Source: CAYFWF01 sp964346815 (GTDB taxonomy: Bacteria; Acidobacteriota; Aminicenantia; Aminicenantales; Aminicenantaceae). From it: 64,000 bases of DNA. Shown here piece by piece: positions 34,104 to 43,155 of the stretch (positions are counted from its first letter, which is position 1; every line of letters begins with the position of its first letter). The translations under genes were made by a program, and so were the position numbers. A model generated the notes under the pieces. That model was not told the origin of the DNA. It ran no database searches and was given only the letters and a program-made list of their open reading frames with translations. The stretch spans positions 1 to 64,000 of the forward strand of contig CAYFWF010000035.1 in assembly GCA_964346815.1 (NCBI GenBank), given 5' to 3'.

Positions 34104-36179
34104 ATGATCACAGGTATTGATAAGATGCGAAACATTGGGATCAGTGCGCACATCGATTCCGGAAAAACAACTCTGACAGAGAGGATTCTGTTCTACACAA
34201 AAAAAATCCACAAGATCCATGAAGTAAATGGTAAGGATGGCGTGGGTGCCACTATGGATTCGATGGAGCTTGAAAAGGAAAGGGGCATCACCATCGCCTC
34301 TGCCGCTACCACGGTCAACTGGAAGGGTCATGCCGTCAATATCATCGATACACCCGGGCATGTGGATTTCACGATTGAAGTGGAGCGCTCTCTAAGGGTT
34401 CTGGACAGCGCCATTCTGGTCCTCTGTGCGGTCGGTGGTGTCCAATCGCAAACGATTACCGTAGATCGTCAGCTCAAACGCTATAATGTACCGCGTATCG
34501 CTTTCATCAATAAATTGGACAGAATCGGTGCGCATCCCATCAAGGTCAAAGAGCAGCTCAATGAACGGCTCGGCCATAATGCAGTCTTGATGCAGATTCC
34601 GATCGGGCTCGAGAATCAGCATGAAGGTGTGGTGGATCTAGTGAGTATGAAGGCCGTTTTTTTTGATGGGAACGATGGTGAAAACGTCCGCTATGAAGAC
34701 ATCCCTTCTCATTTGCTAGAAGAGGCCAAAAAGAGAAGGGAAGGGATGCTGGATGCTGTCTCTATGTTCTCGGATGAGCTCATGGAGGCAATTCTAGAGG
34801 GACGAGAGACAGAAGATCTCATTCATGAAGCTGTAAGGAGAGGAACCCTATCAAGGAAGCTCACGCCTGTTTTTATGGGATCTGCTTACAGGAACAAAGG
34901 AGTGCAGCCATTGTTGGATGCAGTCGTGCGCTATCTCCCCAATCCAGCCGATGTGGAGAATTTTGCAAAGGATTTAGATAGAGGAGGCGCAGACGTCAGA
35001 TTGGAGGCAAATCCTGATGCTGATTGTGTTTCATTGGCCTTTAAATTGGAAGACGGTCCTTACGGCCAGTTGACCTATATTCGTGTATACCAGGGGGCGA
35101 TCAAGAAAGGAGATAGGCTGTACAATACCCGTTCGGGACAGATGATTCGAATTGGGCGGTTGGTCAAGATGCATGCAGATAAAATGGAAGATATCGCCCG
35201 GGCTACAAGCGGCGACATCGTTGCTCTCTTCGGTATAGACTGCCGGTCAGGGGATACTTTTGTTACTCCCGGACTCAACTATACCATGACTTCGATCTTT
35301 GTTCCTGAACCAGTGGTTTCTTTAGCAGTTAAACCGGTGAATCACAAAGGCTTGGATAATCTCGCTAAGGCTTTGAATAGATTTGTCAAGGAAGATCCGA
35401 CTTTCAGGTCCTATGTCGATCCCGAATCCAAGCAAACGATTATCCAAGGAATGGGCGAGCTTCATCTGGATGTCTATTTGGAGCGGATGAGACGGGAGTA
35501 TAGAACCGAGGTGGAGACCGGACAGCCGCAGGTCGCCTATCGTGAAGCAATCAGCCGACGAGCTGAGTTTGACTACACACACAAAAAACAGACAGGAGGT
35601 TCAGGTCAATTTGGCAGGGTCATAGGATACATAGAACCTCTCGATGATGGCCGGTACGAGTTCGTGAATGAGATAAAGGGAGGGCACATTCCAAAGGAGT
35701 TCATTCCGTCGTGTGAAAAAGGGTTTAGGAGTGCTCTCGCAAAAGGCCAGCTCATCGGTTTTCCTGTGGTCGCTGTCAGGGTCGTCTTGACTGATGGGCA
35801 ATCACATCCGGTGGATTCCTCTGACTTAGCATTCCAAACCGCTGCCAGAGATGCTTTTAGGCATATTTATCCGAAAGCCAAGCCCCAGATTCTTGAGCCT
35901 ATCATGAAGCTTTCTGTTGAGGGCCCTTCAGAATTTATCGGGAATTTTTTTTCCACTATCAATCAGAGGCGAGGAATCATCATCAGCTCGGTCGAAGACG
36001 GCACCTTCGCTCGTGTGGATGCCGAAGTCCCATTGAGTGAAATGTTTGGCTATGCAACGGTGCTCCGCACACTCACGCAGGGAAAAGCGGAGTTCACTAT
36101 GGAATTTCTAAAGTATGGAAAGGTTCCGGCTACAATCGCCGAGGAGTTGAAAGCCGGATACCTGAAAAAAGGTGAATGA
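34104..36179 (+). CDS. fusA: Elongation factor G, mitochondrial-like/spd type
   Basis: 691 aa with five EF-G domains. G1 is AHIDSGKTTLTERILFYT; the DSGKTTLTER form is the one seen in mitochondrial EF-G1 and the spd-EFG of spirochaetes and planctomycetes, against DAGKTT in standard EF-G. G3 is DTPGHVDFT and G4 NKLD. Domain IV has QTGGSGQFGRVIGYIEP and domain V has the ending FLKYGKVPATIAEEL. The protein drives GTP-dependent translocation on the ribosome. It is not in a str operon (no rpsL, rpsG or tuf), which suggests a second or replacement EF-G. The RecA-like gene follows after 29 nt. Confidence 0.9.
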   Translation: MITGIDKMRNIGISAHIDSGKTTLTERILFYTKKIHKIHEVNGKDGVGATMDSMELEKERGITIASAATTVNWKGHAVNIIDTPGHVDFTIEVERSLRVLDSAILVLCAVGGVQSQTITVDRQLKRYNVPRIAFINKLDRIGAHPIKVKEQLNERLGHNAVLMQIPIGLENQHEGVVDLVSMKAVFFDGNDGENVRYEDIPSHLLEEAKKRREGMLDAVSMFSDELMEAILEGRETEDLIHEAVRRGTLSRKLTPVFMGSAYRNKGVQPLLDAVVRYLPNPADVENFAKDLDRGGADVRLEANPDADCVSLAFKLEDGPYGQLTYIRVYQGAIKKGDRLYNTRSGQMIRIGRLVKMHADKMEDIARATSGDIVALFGIDCRSGDTFVTPGLNYTMTSIFVPEPVVSLAVKPVNHKGLDNLAKALNRFVKEDPTFRSYVDPESKQTIIQGMGELHLDVYLERMRREYRTEVETGQPQVAYREAISRRAEFDYTHKKQTGGSGQFGRVIGYIEPLDDGRYEFVNEIKGGHIPKEFIPSCEKGFRSALAKGQLIGFPVVAVRVVLTDGQSHPVDSSDLAFQTAARDAFRHIYPKAKPQILEPIMKLSVEGPSEFIGNFFSTINQRRGIIISSVEDGTFARVDAEVPLSEMFGYATVLRTLTQGKAEFTMEFLKYGKVPATIAEELKAGYLKKGE

Positions 36180-36208
36180 GGACCTCTTCATAAAAAGGAG
36201 ATTAGGGT

Positions 36209-36910
36209 ATGGTTAAAGAGGAGCTTATCAGAAGAAGCCCTTTACGGATCCTTGAAAAATCCCTTCACGGAGGTTTGAAGGACGGAAATCTCGGAGTGCT
36301 CGCTTCCCAGAAGGGCGTCGGAAAAACTGCCTGCTTGGTTCATATCGCAACAGACAAGTTATTTCAGAATAAGCCTGTGATACATGTTTCTTATGCCAGC
36401 CGCGTAGACTACATCATCACATGGTACGAAGATATTTTTAAAGAAATCGCTAAGAAAAGGCAACTGGAGTCGGCGCTCGATGTCCATGACGAGATCATAA
36501 AGAACCGGGTGATCATGAATTTCAGCCAGAATGCTGCAAATACCGACCAAGTTTTGAAAAGCATTGAAGCGATAATAAATCACGGGAAGTTTGCCGCAGA
36601 TACAGTTATGGTAGATGGATATGATTTTAAGAGATCCGCTTATGAGGATCTCCAGAAGTTCAAGGAGTTCGCCCAGAGAGCCAGTGTGAGAGTCTGGTTC
36701 AGTGCTTCTCTGCGGGGAGATGAGCCGTTATTCGATGAGAAAGGGATACCGCATGAGCTCAAAGGATACCTGGACCAGCTCGACGTGCTGATTACACTCG
36801 ACCATCAGGATGATCGTGTGAGGCTTTGCCTGGTAAAAGACTATGATTTTTTGCCTGCTGGCGATCTTGGGATTAGGCTTGATCCCGAGACCCTCCTGAT
36901 CTCAGAATAA
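36209..36910 (+). CDS. RecA/KaiC-like P-loop ATPase of unknown role
   Basis: 233 aa. Walker A is ASQKGVGKT (32-40) and Walker B is TVMVDGYDF with Asp136. Between them a helical part (WYEDIFKEIAKKRQLESALD) and after them WFSASLRGDEPLFDEKGIPHEL recall the single-domain RecA/DnaB-like ATPases. No DNA-binding domain is visible. AAAAAGGAG precedes the ATG, 29 nt after the EF-G stop, so it is probably co-transcribed with fusA. Such a link between a translocation factor and a RecA-fold ATPase is not one I know. The function cannot be assigned. Confidence 0.65.
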   Translation: MVKEELIRRSPLRILEKSLHGGLKDGNLGVLASQKGVGKTACLVHIATDKLFQNKPVIHVSYASRVDYIITWYEDIFKEIAKKRQLESALDVHDEIIKNRVIMNFSQNAANTDQVLKSIEAIINHGKFAADTVMVDGYDFKRSAYEDLQKFKEFAQRASVRVWFSASLRGDEPLFDEKGIPHELKGYLDQLDVLITLDHQDDRVRLCLVKDYDFLPAGDLGIRLDPETLLISE

Positions 36911-37011
36911 CCCTTTGAATTTTATTTTAATTTGGGCACAGTGTAAGCAATTACTGAATTCCTCATCTTCGGGGATTCTGGGCCTAGATAAAAAGCATAA
37001 ACAATTAGGCA

Positions 37012-37159
37012 TTGTCCCAAAGTGACGGGGATGAAGTATCCATCTAAGGTGCGGGGAAATGTCTTCGCTCTAGTTCAGATTTTTAACGCCATTCCGTTGC
37101 CGCTCCGACATTTCCCTGCACCTTTTTCCCGATTTTGTTTCCCGGTCACTTTGGGACAA
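37012..37159. mobile_element. MITE-like palindromic element, short copy
   Basis: 148 bp bounded by perfect 15-bp inverted ends TTGTCCCAAAGTGAC and GTCACTTTGGGACAA. The arms continue as an imperfect palindrome (AAGGTGCGGGGAAATGTC against GACATTTCCCTGCACCTTT). It has no coding capacity. A second copy with the same ends and arms lies at 51940-52405. CCTCA follows the right end in both. It would depend on a transposase encoded elsewhere. Confidence 0.75.
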
Positions 37160-37189
37160 CCTCAAAAATTAAATAGATAACATCTATAG

Positions 37190-37423
37190 GTCCTACTCAA
37201 GATAATTCACCAAGTGGGTGATATTGAGCAATCTCTCGCCTGGCCCGTAGCCTATTATTTCATGCATCGGTGACTCCAGAGGCGTGCATTCCAGCCAGGC
37301 TCATATGTTTTGTCTTTTTTGTGGACGTCCTTCTTCGTTTTTTATCATCGCGTTGCTGACCGAGAGCTATCAAACCGTAAAGGAGCCAGATCCAATCTGG
37401 TTGAACTGTTAAGGTACCAATAG
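37190..37423 (+). pseudogene. C-terminal relic of an FtsX-like permease
   Basis: Three frames joined read the usual end of these permeases: VLLK, FTKWVILSNL, AWPVAYYFMHR (then an in-frame TGA), LQRRAFQPGSYVLSFLW, FIIALLTESYQTVK and ARSNLVELLRYQ with stop TAG at 37421-37423. Intact paralogues have FTKWMLLANIIAWPIAYYFM, LLTVSYQSIKAA and DSLRYE at the same places. At least two frameshifts and one stop are present. The upstream part is gone; the MITE-like element ends 30 nt before the relic. Confidence 0.75.
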
Positions 37424-37526
37424 ATCCCTTTCAAAATTTCACCCCCGAATTCCTCCCTTGTGGTGATTGACGGAAAAAAACCCGATAAGTAATCATTACA
37501 GACCATAACAAGGACTATAGGATCAG

Positions 37527-40169
37527 ATGGATAGTTTGGAGGCCCTCTTCTCAAATTTCACTGTTCACTTCATATCTCCTCTCATCGTCGGATTCTTGAT
37601 GCTGATCCTGGGTGCGATAACACTGATCAGGGAAAAGGATTCGAAAGTCAGCTCTTCATTTTTTTTAGTCACTTTCAGTATTTTTGTATGGCTGGGCTCT
37701 TTACCCTGGCTGTATTCGGCTCCCAACGAGTTCGATGCGCTCTTCTGGGCAAGGATCGGTCATTTTGGGATAGCATTTATTCCCAGCTTCTTTTTTGTTT
37801 TTACCCTGGAAATCATCCATCTTTATAAAAAATACAAGGTTTTTGGATGGGGATCCTTTATCCTTTCTGGGATGTTTTGTGTGGGATTTGTGTTCACGCC
37901 TTATTTGGTTGAGAGCGTTACTCTGATGCCCTGGGGTTATTATCCAAAATACGGCCCTTATGGCTTCTTTTTAATTCTGTATCTCGCTCTTTTCATGCTG
38001 ATTAGCCTGGATTTGATTTGGATTGAGTATCGAAAAAGCTCATCGAAGCGGGAAAGGAGCAGGCTTAAAGGAATCTTTCTTGGCGTTGCTGTCGGCTTAT
38101 TGGGAGCCGTGGATTTTGTAGGGGTGTTTGGATTACAGGTTTTTCCTCTCGGATACATTCCTATCTTCGTCAGTGCCCTGATCCTCGGGCAGACCATCAT
38201 GCGTTTCAGGTTGATCGATTTAACTCCCTCTTTTGCTGCAAACCGTATCCTCGATACCATGGAGGGCCTTGTGGTGGTGGTCGATCTGGAAGGGAAAATT
38301 TCTGTGGCGAATCGCTCTTTATGCGAATTACTCGACTACGATGAAAGAAAACTGAAAGGACAGAAAATATCTATTATATTCGGGGAAGAGAAACAGGATA
38401 TTTTTGAACTTACTGAAAAGGATTGGGTTCTCCACGACGAGGAAATGGAATGGAAGAGAAGGGATGGGACAACGGTCGAAATAAGTATCTCTGCTTCGAT
38501 AATAACAGATAAGGGCGGAGATCCGGCAGGGATCGTTTATACGGGCACGAATATTACCGAACGAAAAAAAGCCGAGAGGGAACTCATAGAAGCGAAAGAA
38601 TCTGCTGAACACGCGAATAGAGCCAAGAGTGACTTTCTGGCCAATATGTCCCATGAGATAAGAACTCCGCTAAACGCTGTTTTAGGATTTTCTGATTTGC
38701 TCTCAGAAACCCCTTTGACCAATATACAGAAGGATTATGTGGACACGGTGAAGGAGAGCGGGAAATTACTTCTGGCTCTTATCAGCGATATTCTCGATTT
38801 TTCTAAGATCGAATCAGGCCAGGTTCATTTAGAGGAGATCGACTTCAATTTAAAAAATCTTATTGAAGATGTGCTCAGGATCTCCAGACCTAAGATCACT
38901 GCAAAAATGACTGAATTGTATTATCACTACGACGATAACGTTCCCGTGCACTTCATTGGAGATCCCACCCGTGTAAGGCAGATCATATTGAATCTTTTGA
39001 ACAACGCCATAAAATTCACGAAACAAGGTGATATTGGAGTTTGTGTCTCTGCCGCCAGTGAAAAAGATGAAAAGAGACCCGAAGAGAATGGATTCTATTT
39101 TGTACAGATCTCAGTGAAGGACACGGGAATCGGGATTCCGAAAGACAAGCAAAAAGTGATCTTCGAAACATTCACCCAGGCCGACTCGTCTACGACGCGC
39201 CGATACGGGGGTACAGGATTGGGATTGGCCATAACCAAGGCTTTGGTGAGCAAAATGGACGGGATAATTTGGGTGGAATCGGAGGTGGGTAAGGGAAGTG
39301 ATTTTACATTCACTTTGAGGCTTAAAGGGTCCGATCCCTCTGCCCTTGGTGACATTTCTCCTGTTGATATGGATGATCTGAAAGGCAAAAGGGTATGCAT
39401 CATCGATGATAACGAGAATGCCCGACGGCTCATAAGAACCTTCTGTTTAAAAGCGGGATTGGAAGTGATTTCTGAATCACCTTCTGCCATAGAGGGCTTA
39501 CATGAACTGCAAAGGCTGGAAGATATTCCTGATCTTATATTATCAGACATTATGATGCCGGATATGGACGGATATGAATTGGCGCAAAGGGTGAAAAGCA
39601 AGGATTTCGCAAGAGCTAAACTCATCGCCGTCTCATCGGATGCAAGTCCTGGCTCTGCTAAGAAAGCGAAAGCATCCGGATTCGATGCCTTTATAACCAA
39701 GCCTCTTACGGAAAGAGGATTCATCAACATCCTGAAAACAGTTTTAGGGGATAGACGTTCAGAGGGGCAGATTGTCACAACACATATGGCCGAAGAGCTG
39801 GTGACCAGGAAGATAAAGGTGCTCGTCGCTGAGGACAATCCAGTCAATAAAAAACTCATAGAGATAGTCCTGCGTAAACTCGGCTGTGTTGGGGAGATCG
39901 TCTCAAACGGAAAAGAGGCTTTGGATAAAATATTATCCAAGAAGTATGACCTCTGTTTGATGGACATACACATGCCTGTTATGAGCGGTATCGAGGCCAC
40001 AGAAGCGATCCGAAAAAAAGGATACACGAATCTTCCTATCATCGCTTTAACAGCGGATGCATTTAAGGAAGGCAAGGAACAGTGTTTGAAAGCTGGGATG
40101 AACGATTTCCTCTCGCGGCCTGTCGAACCGGAAAAGCTTAAACAGAAGATTGTGGAGTGGACAAGTTAA
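37527..40169 (+). CDS. Hybrid histidine kinase with 7TM sensor, PAS and two receivers
   Basis: 880 aa. Residues 1-235 contain about seven membrane helices of the histidine-kinase 7TM sensor type. A PAS domain covers about 240-350 and ends in TNITERKKAE. HisKA has the phospho-accepting His376 (NMSHEIRTPLN). HATPase_c has the N box NLLNNAIKFT, G1 DTGIGIP and G2 GGTGLGLAI (about 480-600). Receiver 1 has Asp674 (LILSDIMMPDMDGYE), receiver 2 Asp813 (LCLMDIHMPVMSG). No output domain or Hpt is fused, so phosphate must pass to another protein. The signal is unknown. It is flanked by a decayed permease and an amino-acid permease. Confidence 0.88.
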   Translation: MDSLEALFSNFTVHFISPLIVGFLMLILGAITLIREKDSKVSSSFFLVTFSIFVWLGSLPWLYSAPNEFDALFWARIGHFGIAFIPSFFFVFTLEIIHLYKKYKVFGWGSFILSGMFCVGFVFTPYLVESVTLMPWGYYPKYGPYGFFLILYLALFMLISLDLIWIEYRKSSSKRERSRLKGIFLGVAVGLLGAVDFVGVFGLQVFPLGYIPIFVSALILGQTIMRFRLIDLTPSFAANRILDTMEGLVVVVDLEGKISVANRSLCELLDYDERKLKGQKISIIFGEEKQDIFELTEKDWVLHDEEMEWKRRDGTTVEISISASIITDKGGDPAGIVYTGTNITERKKAERELIEAKESAEHANRAKSDFLANMSHEIRTPLNAVLGFSDLLSETPLTNIQKDYVDTVKESGKLLLALISDILDFSKIESGQVHLEEIDFNLKNLIEDVLRISRPKITAKMTELYYHYDDNVPVHFIGDPTRVRQIILNLLNNAIKFTKQGDIGVCVSAASEKDEKRPEENGFYFVQISVKDTGIGIPKDKQKVIFETFTQADSSTTRRYGGTGLGLAITKALVSKMDGIIWVESEVGKGSDFTFTLRLKGSDPSALGDISPVDMDDLKGKRVCIIDDNENARRLIRTFCLKAGLEVISESPSAIEGLHELQRLEDIPDLILSDIMMPDMDGYELAQRVKSKDFARAKLIAVSSDASPGSAKKAKASGFDAFITKPLTERGFINILKTVLGDRRSEGQIVTTHMAEELVTRKIKVLVAEDNPVNKKLIEIVLRKLGCVGEIVSNGKEALDKILSKKYDLCLMDIHMPVMSGIEATEAIRKKGYTNLPIIALTADAFKEGKEQCLKAGMNDFLSRPVEPEKLKQKIVEWTS

Positions 40170-40354
40170 CAGCCTGTCCAGTCAGGCGAACTCTGTCCAA
40201 TTGTCTGTTTGGACTTGCGCATTTCTTCTTATCTTAAGCCCTCCCTGAATCTTTTCGAGCGTTTAAAAACTCGGATCGGAATGTATCAGATTTCCTGGCA
40301 GCGTTTAGCCTTGCATTCGGGGCGGGGTTAAAGTTATGATGGGAAACAATAAGA

Positions 40355-41788
40355 ATGAACAAAAAGCCGAAGGTTAACCCTAAGGGACTTATCAGGCAGC
40401 TCGGTCTTTTTGATTCGGTGATGATTATGGTCGGAATAATCATCGGATCGGGGATATTTCTCACCACCGGGATCATGGCAAAAAGTATTCCATCTGCCGG
40501 CCTTATCCTCCTGGCATGGTTTGTCGGTGGGCTGTTGACGTTGGCCGGTGCATTAACCTACGCCGAGCTTGGCGCCGCCATGCCCGAAGCAGGAGGACAG
40601 TATGTTTATCTCAGAGAGGCTTACGGCAGGCTGTCCGGATTTTTATTCGGATGGATTCTTTTTCTTGTCTATATGACGGGAGGCATCGCTGCCCTCGCTC
40701 TGGCTTTTGCAGAATATTTAGGATACTTTTTCCCATCTCTCGGCACACAGAATTTTCTCTTCACCATGAATGTTACTGTCTTTCAAAGCTCTATGCAGTA
40801 TTCTCTTTCTTCCGGTCAGATCATAGGCGTTATTGTTATCGGTGTTCTATCGATTTTTAATTTTGTCGGAGTTGGTTTGGGCAAATTCATCCAGAATGTA
40901 TTTACAGTGGTAAAGATAGGAACTATCGCTGCGATCATTATCCTGGGATTTGCTATCGGTAAAGGAACTTCGCCAGAGTTTGTTCTTAATCCAAGAGGTA
41001 TGGATATCGGAAGTATTTTTATGGGTTTTGGTGTATCCCTCATCGCTGTTGCCTGGGCTTTTGATGGCTGGAACAATGTCAATTTTGTTGCTGGCGAAAT
41101 AAAAAATCCGGCCCGCAACCTTCCGCTCGCTTTGATTTTGGGGACTTTGGGAGTCACTTTTCTGTATATCTTGGTCAATTACATCTATCTTTATGCCTTG
41201 CCCATGAAGGAGATCACAGGCACAGTCCGAATTGCGGAAAAAGCTACGGGCTCGCTCTTCGGCGCATCCACGGGAGCTCTGATATCTGCCCTTATCATCG
41301 TGTCCGTATTTGGCTCCCTGAACGGCTCCGTTCTGGTGGGACCCCGTGTTTATTATGCCATGGCCAAGGACGGCCTTTTCTTCAGAAAAGTGGCTCATGT
41401 TCATCCTCGATTCAGGACTCCGGGATTTTCCATTCTCATACAAGCCATTTGGGCTTGCATTCTCACGCTTTTGGGATCCTTTGAACAGGTTTTCACTTTT
41501 GCCATGTTCATGGCTATTCTCTTTTGGATTTGGGCAACGGCTTCGGTTTTTACCCTGAGAAAAAAGCGTCCTGATCTTCCCAGACCCTATAAAACATGGG
41601 GATATCCTGTCGTACCTGCTGTCTTTATTATCACATCTGTCGCGATTCTTCTGAATACGCTTCTTGAGAAACCGGTTGAATCTATAGCGGGGCTCTTATT
41701 GACCGCAGTGGGCATCCCTGTGTACTTTTATTGGAAGAGGCGTTCGAAGACAAGAGAGGGACCTGCCGAATCGGAAGACATAATATGA
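40355..41788 (+). CDS. APC-superfamily amino acid permease
   Basis: 477 aa, about 12 membrane helices. TM1 is FDSVMIMVGIIIGSGIFLTTG, with the substrate-backbone loop GSGIF. The TM6 region is AFDGWNNVNFVAGEIKNPARNLPLAL, and VGPRVYYAMAKDGLFF follows. It belongs to the LAT-like APC group. Its stop overlaps the start of the threonine dehydratase gene as ATGA, so uptake of the amino acid and its deamination are coupled. Serine or threonine is a reasonable but unproven substrate. Confidence 0.87.
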   Translation: MNKKPKVNPKGLIRQLGLFDSVMIMVGIIIGSGIFLTTGIMAKSIPSAGLILLAWFVGGLLTLAGALTYAELGAAMPEAGGQYVYLREAYGRLSGFLFGWILFLVYMTGGIAALALAFAEYLGYFFPSLGTQNFLFTMNVTVFQSSMQYSLSSGQIIGVIVIGVLSIFNFVGVGLGKFIQNVFTVVKIGTIAAIIILGFAIGKGTSPEFVLNPRGMDIGSIFMGFGVSLIAVAWAFDGWNNVNFVAGEIKNPARNLPLALILGTLGVTFLYILVNYIYLYALPMKEITGTVRIAEKATGSLFGASTGALISALIIVSVFGSLNGSVLVGPRVYYAMAKDGLFFRKVAHVHPRFRTPGFSILIQAIWACILTLLGSFEQVFTFAMFMAILFWIWATASVFTLRKKRPDLPRPYKTWGYPVVPAVFIITSVAILLNTLLEKPVESIAGLLLTAVGIPVYFYWKRRSKTREGPAESEDII

Positions 41789-42783
41789 ATGAAAGGACAC
41801 AGTCCATCGCATCAGGAGTCAGGAAGGATGTTTTAGCCGCAGAGAAAAGAATTCGGAATCACATCCACGAGACACCTCTCGAATATTCTCCATATCTCAG
41901 CCGTCTCGGGAAATGTAGTGTCTATCTTAAACTGGAAAACTTCCAATTAACCGGTTCGTTCAAGATCAGGGGAGCTGCAAACAAGATCCTCTCCCTTACG
42001 AAAAAAGAGAAAGAAAAAGGTGTGATCACCGCATCAACAGGAAACCATGGAATGGCCTTTGCCTGGATGGCCAGAAAATTCAATATTAAAGGAACCATAT
42101 TTTTGCCGGAAACCTCTTCGCCTGCCAAAACCGAAGCTCTGAGTTTGTTCGATGCAGAAATTCAATACCATGGTGATGATTGCGTTAAAGCAGAAATGCA
42201 TGCCCGAAAATTATCAGAAGAGGCAGACTTGACTTTCATCTCTGCTTACAACGATCGCCAGATCATCGGAGGGCAGGGGACTATCGGCATCGAGTTGACA
42301 AGGCAAATTCCTGATATTGACGTGATCCTCGCTCCGGTCGGAGGCGGGGGCCTGATCGCCGGGATAGCTGGTTATCTTAAAACCGAGAACAAGAACATAG
42401 AGATTATCGGCTGTCAACCTGAAAAATCGGCTGTCATGTATGCGTCCATCAAAGCTGGGCAGATTCTGGGTCTGAAATCTGAGCCTACTCTCTCTGATGG
42501 TTCGGCAGGAGGCCTCGAGCCCGGTTCGATCACCTTCTCCTTATGCCGAGAGCTTGTGGATGATTTTATTCTTGTGACTGAGGAAGAGATCGTCTCCGCG
42601 CTCAAACTGATAATAGAAAAACATTATTTTCTCATCGAAGGAGCGGCTGCCCTATCAGTAGCAGCTTTTATCCAACAATTGGACCGTTTTCAGGGGAGGA
42701 ATGTCGTACTTGTTTTGAGCGGCTCTAAAATCAGCCTTGAGACGCTGAAAAAAATCCTTTGCCAAGGAGTCAGGCGTGCCTAA
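41785..42783 (+). CDS. Threonine/serine dehydratase, PLP-dependent (EutB-like)
   Basis: 332 aa from ATG 41785, which overlaps the permease stop by 4 nt; a longer read to 41731 is unlikely. Fold-type II PLP enzyme with Schiff-base Lys60 in LTGSFKIRGA, STGNHG, and the phosphate loop PVGGGGLIAG. There is no C-terminal ACT domain, so it is the catabolic type. It converts L-threonine to 2-oxobutyrate or L-serine to pyruvate in the cytoplasm. The next gene was an ornithine cyclodeaminase homologue, now decayed. That pair recalls EutB/EutC of ectoine and amino-acid utilisation loci. Confidence 0.87.
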   Translation: MNERTQSIASGVRKDVLAAEKRIRNHIHETPLEYSPYLSRLGKCSVYLKLENFQLTGSFKIRGAANKILSLTKKEKEKGVITASTGNHGMAFAWMARKFNIKGTIFLPETSSPAKTEALSLFDAEIQYHGDDCVKAEMHARKLSEEADLTFISAYNDRQIIGGQGTIGIELTRQIPDIDVILAPVGGGGLIAGIAGYLKTENKNIEIIGCQPEKSAVMYASIKAGQILGLKSEPTLSDGSAGGLEPGSITFSLCRELVDDFILVTEEEIVSALKLIIEKHYFLIEGAAALSVAAFIQQLDRFQGRNVVLVLSGSKISLETLKKILCQGVRRA

Positions 42784-43145
42784 AGTCTGTGATTTAAGCT
42801 AGATAAAAGAAGCCCTTGATAACCGAGATCCCACCTAGGCCATAGAGGAAAGATTTATCGCCTTTTCACAGGGAAAAGCGGTAATCCCGCCTGTAGGAGA
42901 GCTTCTTTTCGACGACCTCCTGGTGAGATGCATATCAAATACGGCTGCAGCGGGAGCCGTGATAGCCAAAGATCTGGTCTCCTCCGGTTGTGACCGTATC
43001 GGTGTTTAGGGGCTGGGGTGCAGGGAAGGATGCAGGTGGAATACCTCTAGGCCCAGGGACACACATCACGGCTGTGGGCTCAGATGCGTCCGAAAAAAAT
43101 GAACTCGATCCCGATATTGACCGATTCCTTTTCCATATGGTATGT
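42776..43145 (+). pseudogene. Decayed ornithine cyclodeaminase/mu-crystallin gene (EutC-like)
   Basis: GTG 42776, preceded by AAGGAG at good spacing, overlaps the dehydratase end and opens a frame reading KVCDLS, a stop, IKEALDNRDPT, a stop, then AIEERFIAFSQGKAVIPPVG. The frame then shifts into PPGEMHIKYG, jumps without the usual intervening part to TAAAGAVIAKDLVSSGCDRIGV, and shifts again to GAGVQGRMQVEYL, the NAD-binding loop. The middle (about 70 codons in the family) and the C-terminal half are missing. Several stops and two frameshifts make it a clear pseudogene. Confidence 0.85.
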
Positions 43146-43155
43146 TTAGCCCGAG

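Noticed and set aside
39095..40075. 326-codon minus-strand frame
   Set aside because: It is antisense to the receiver domains of the hybrid kinase, with low-complexity Ser/Leu content and no start signal.
40171..40187. GCCTG-TCCAGT-CAGGC as a terminator after the kinase gene
   Set aside because: The stem is 5 bp and no T tract follows.
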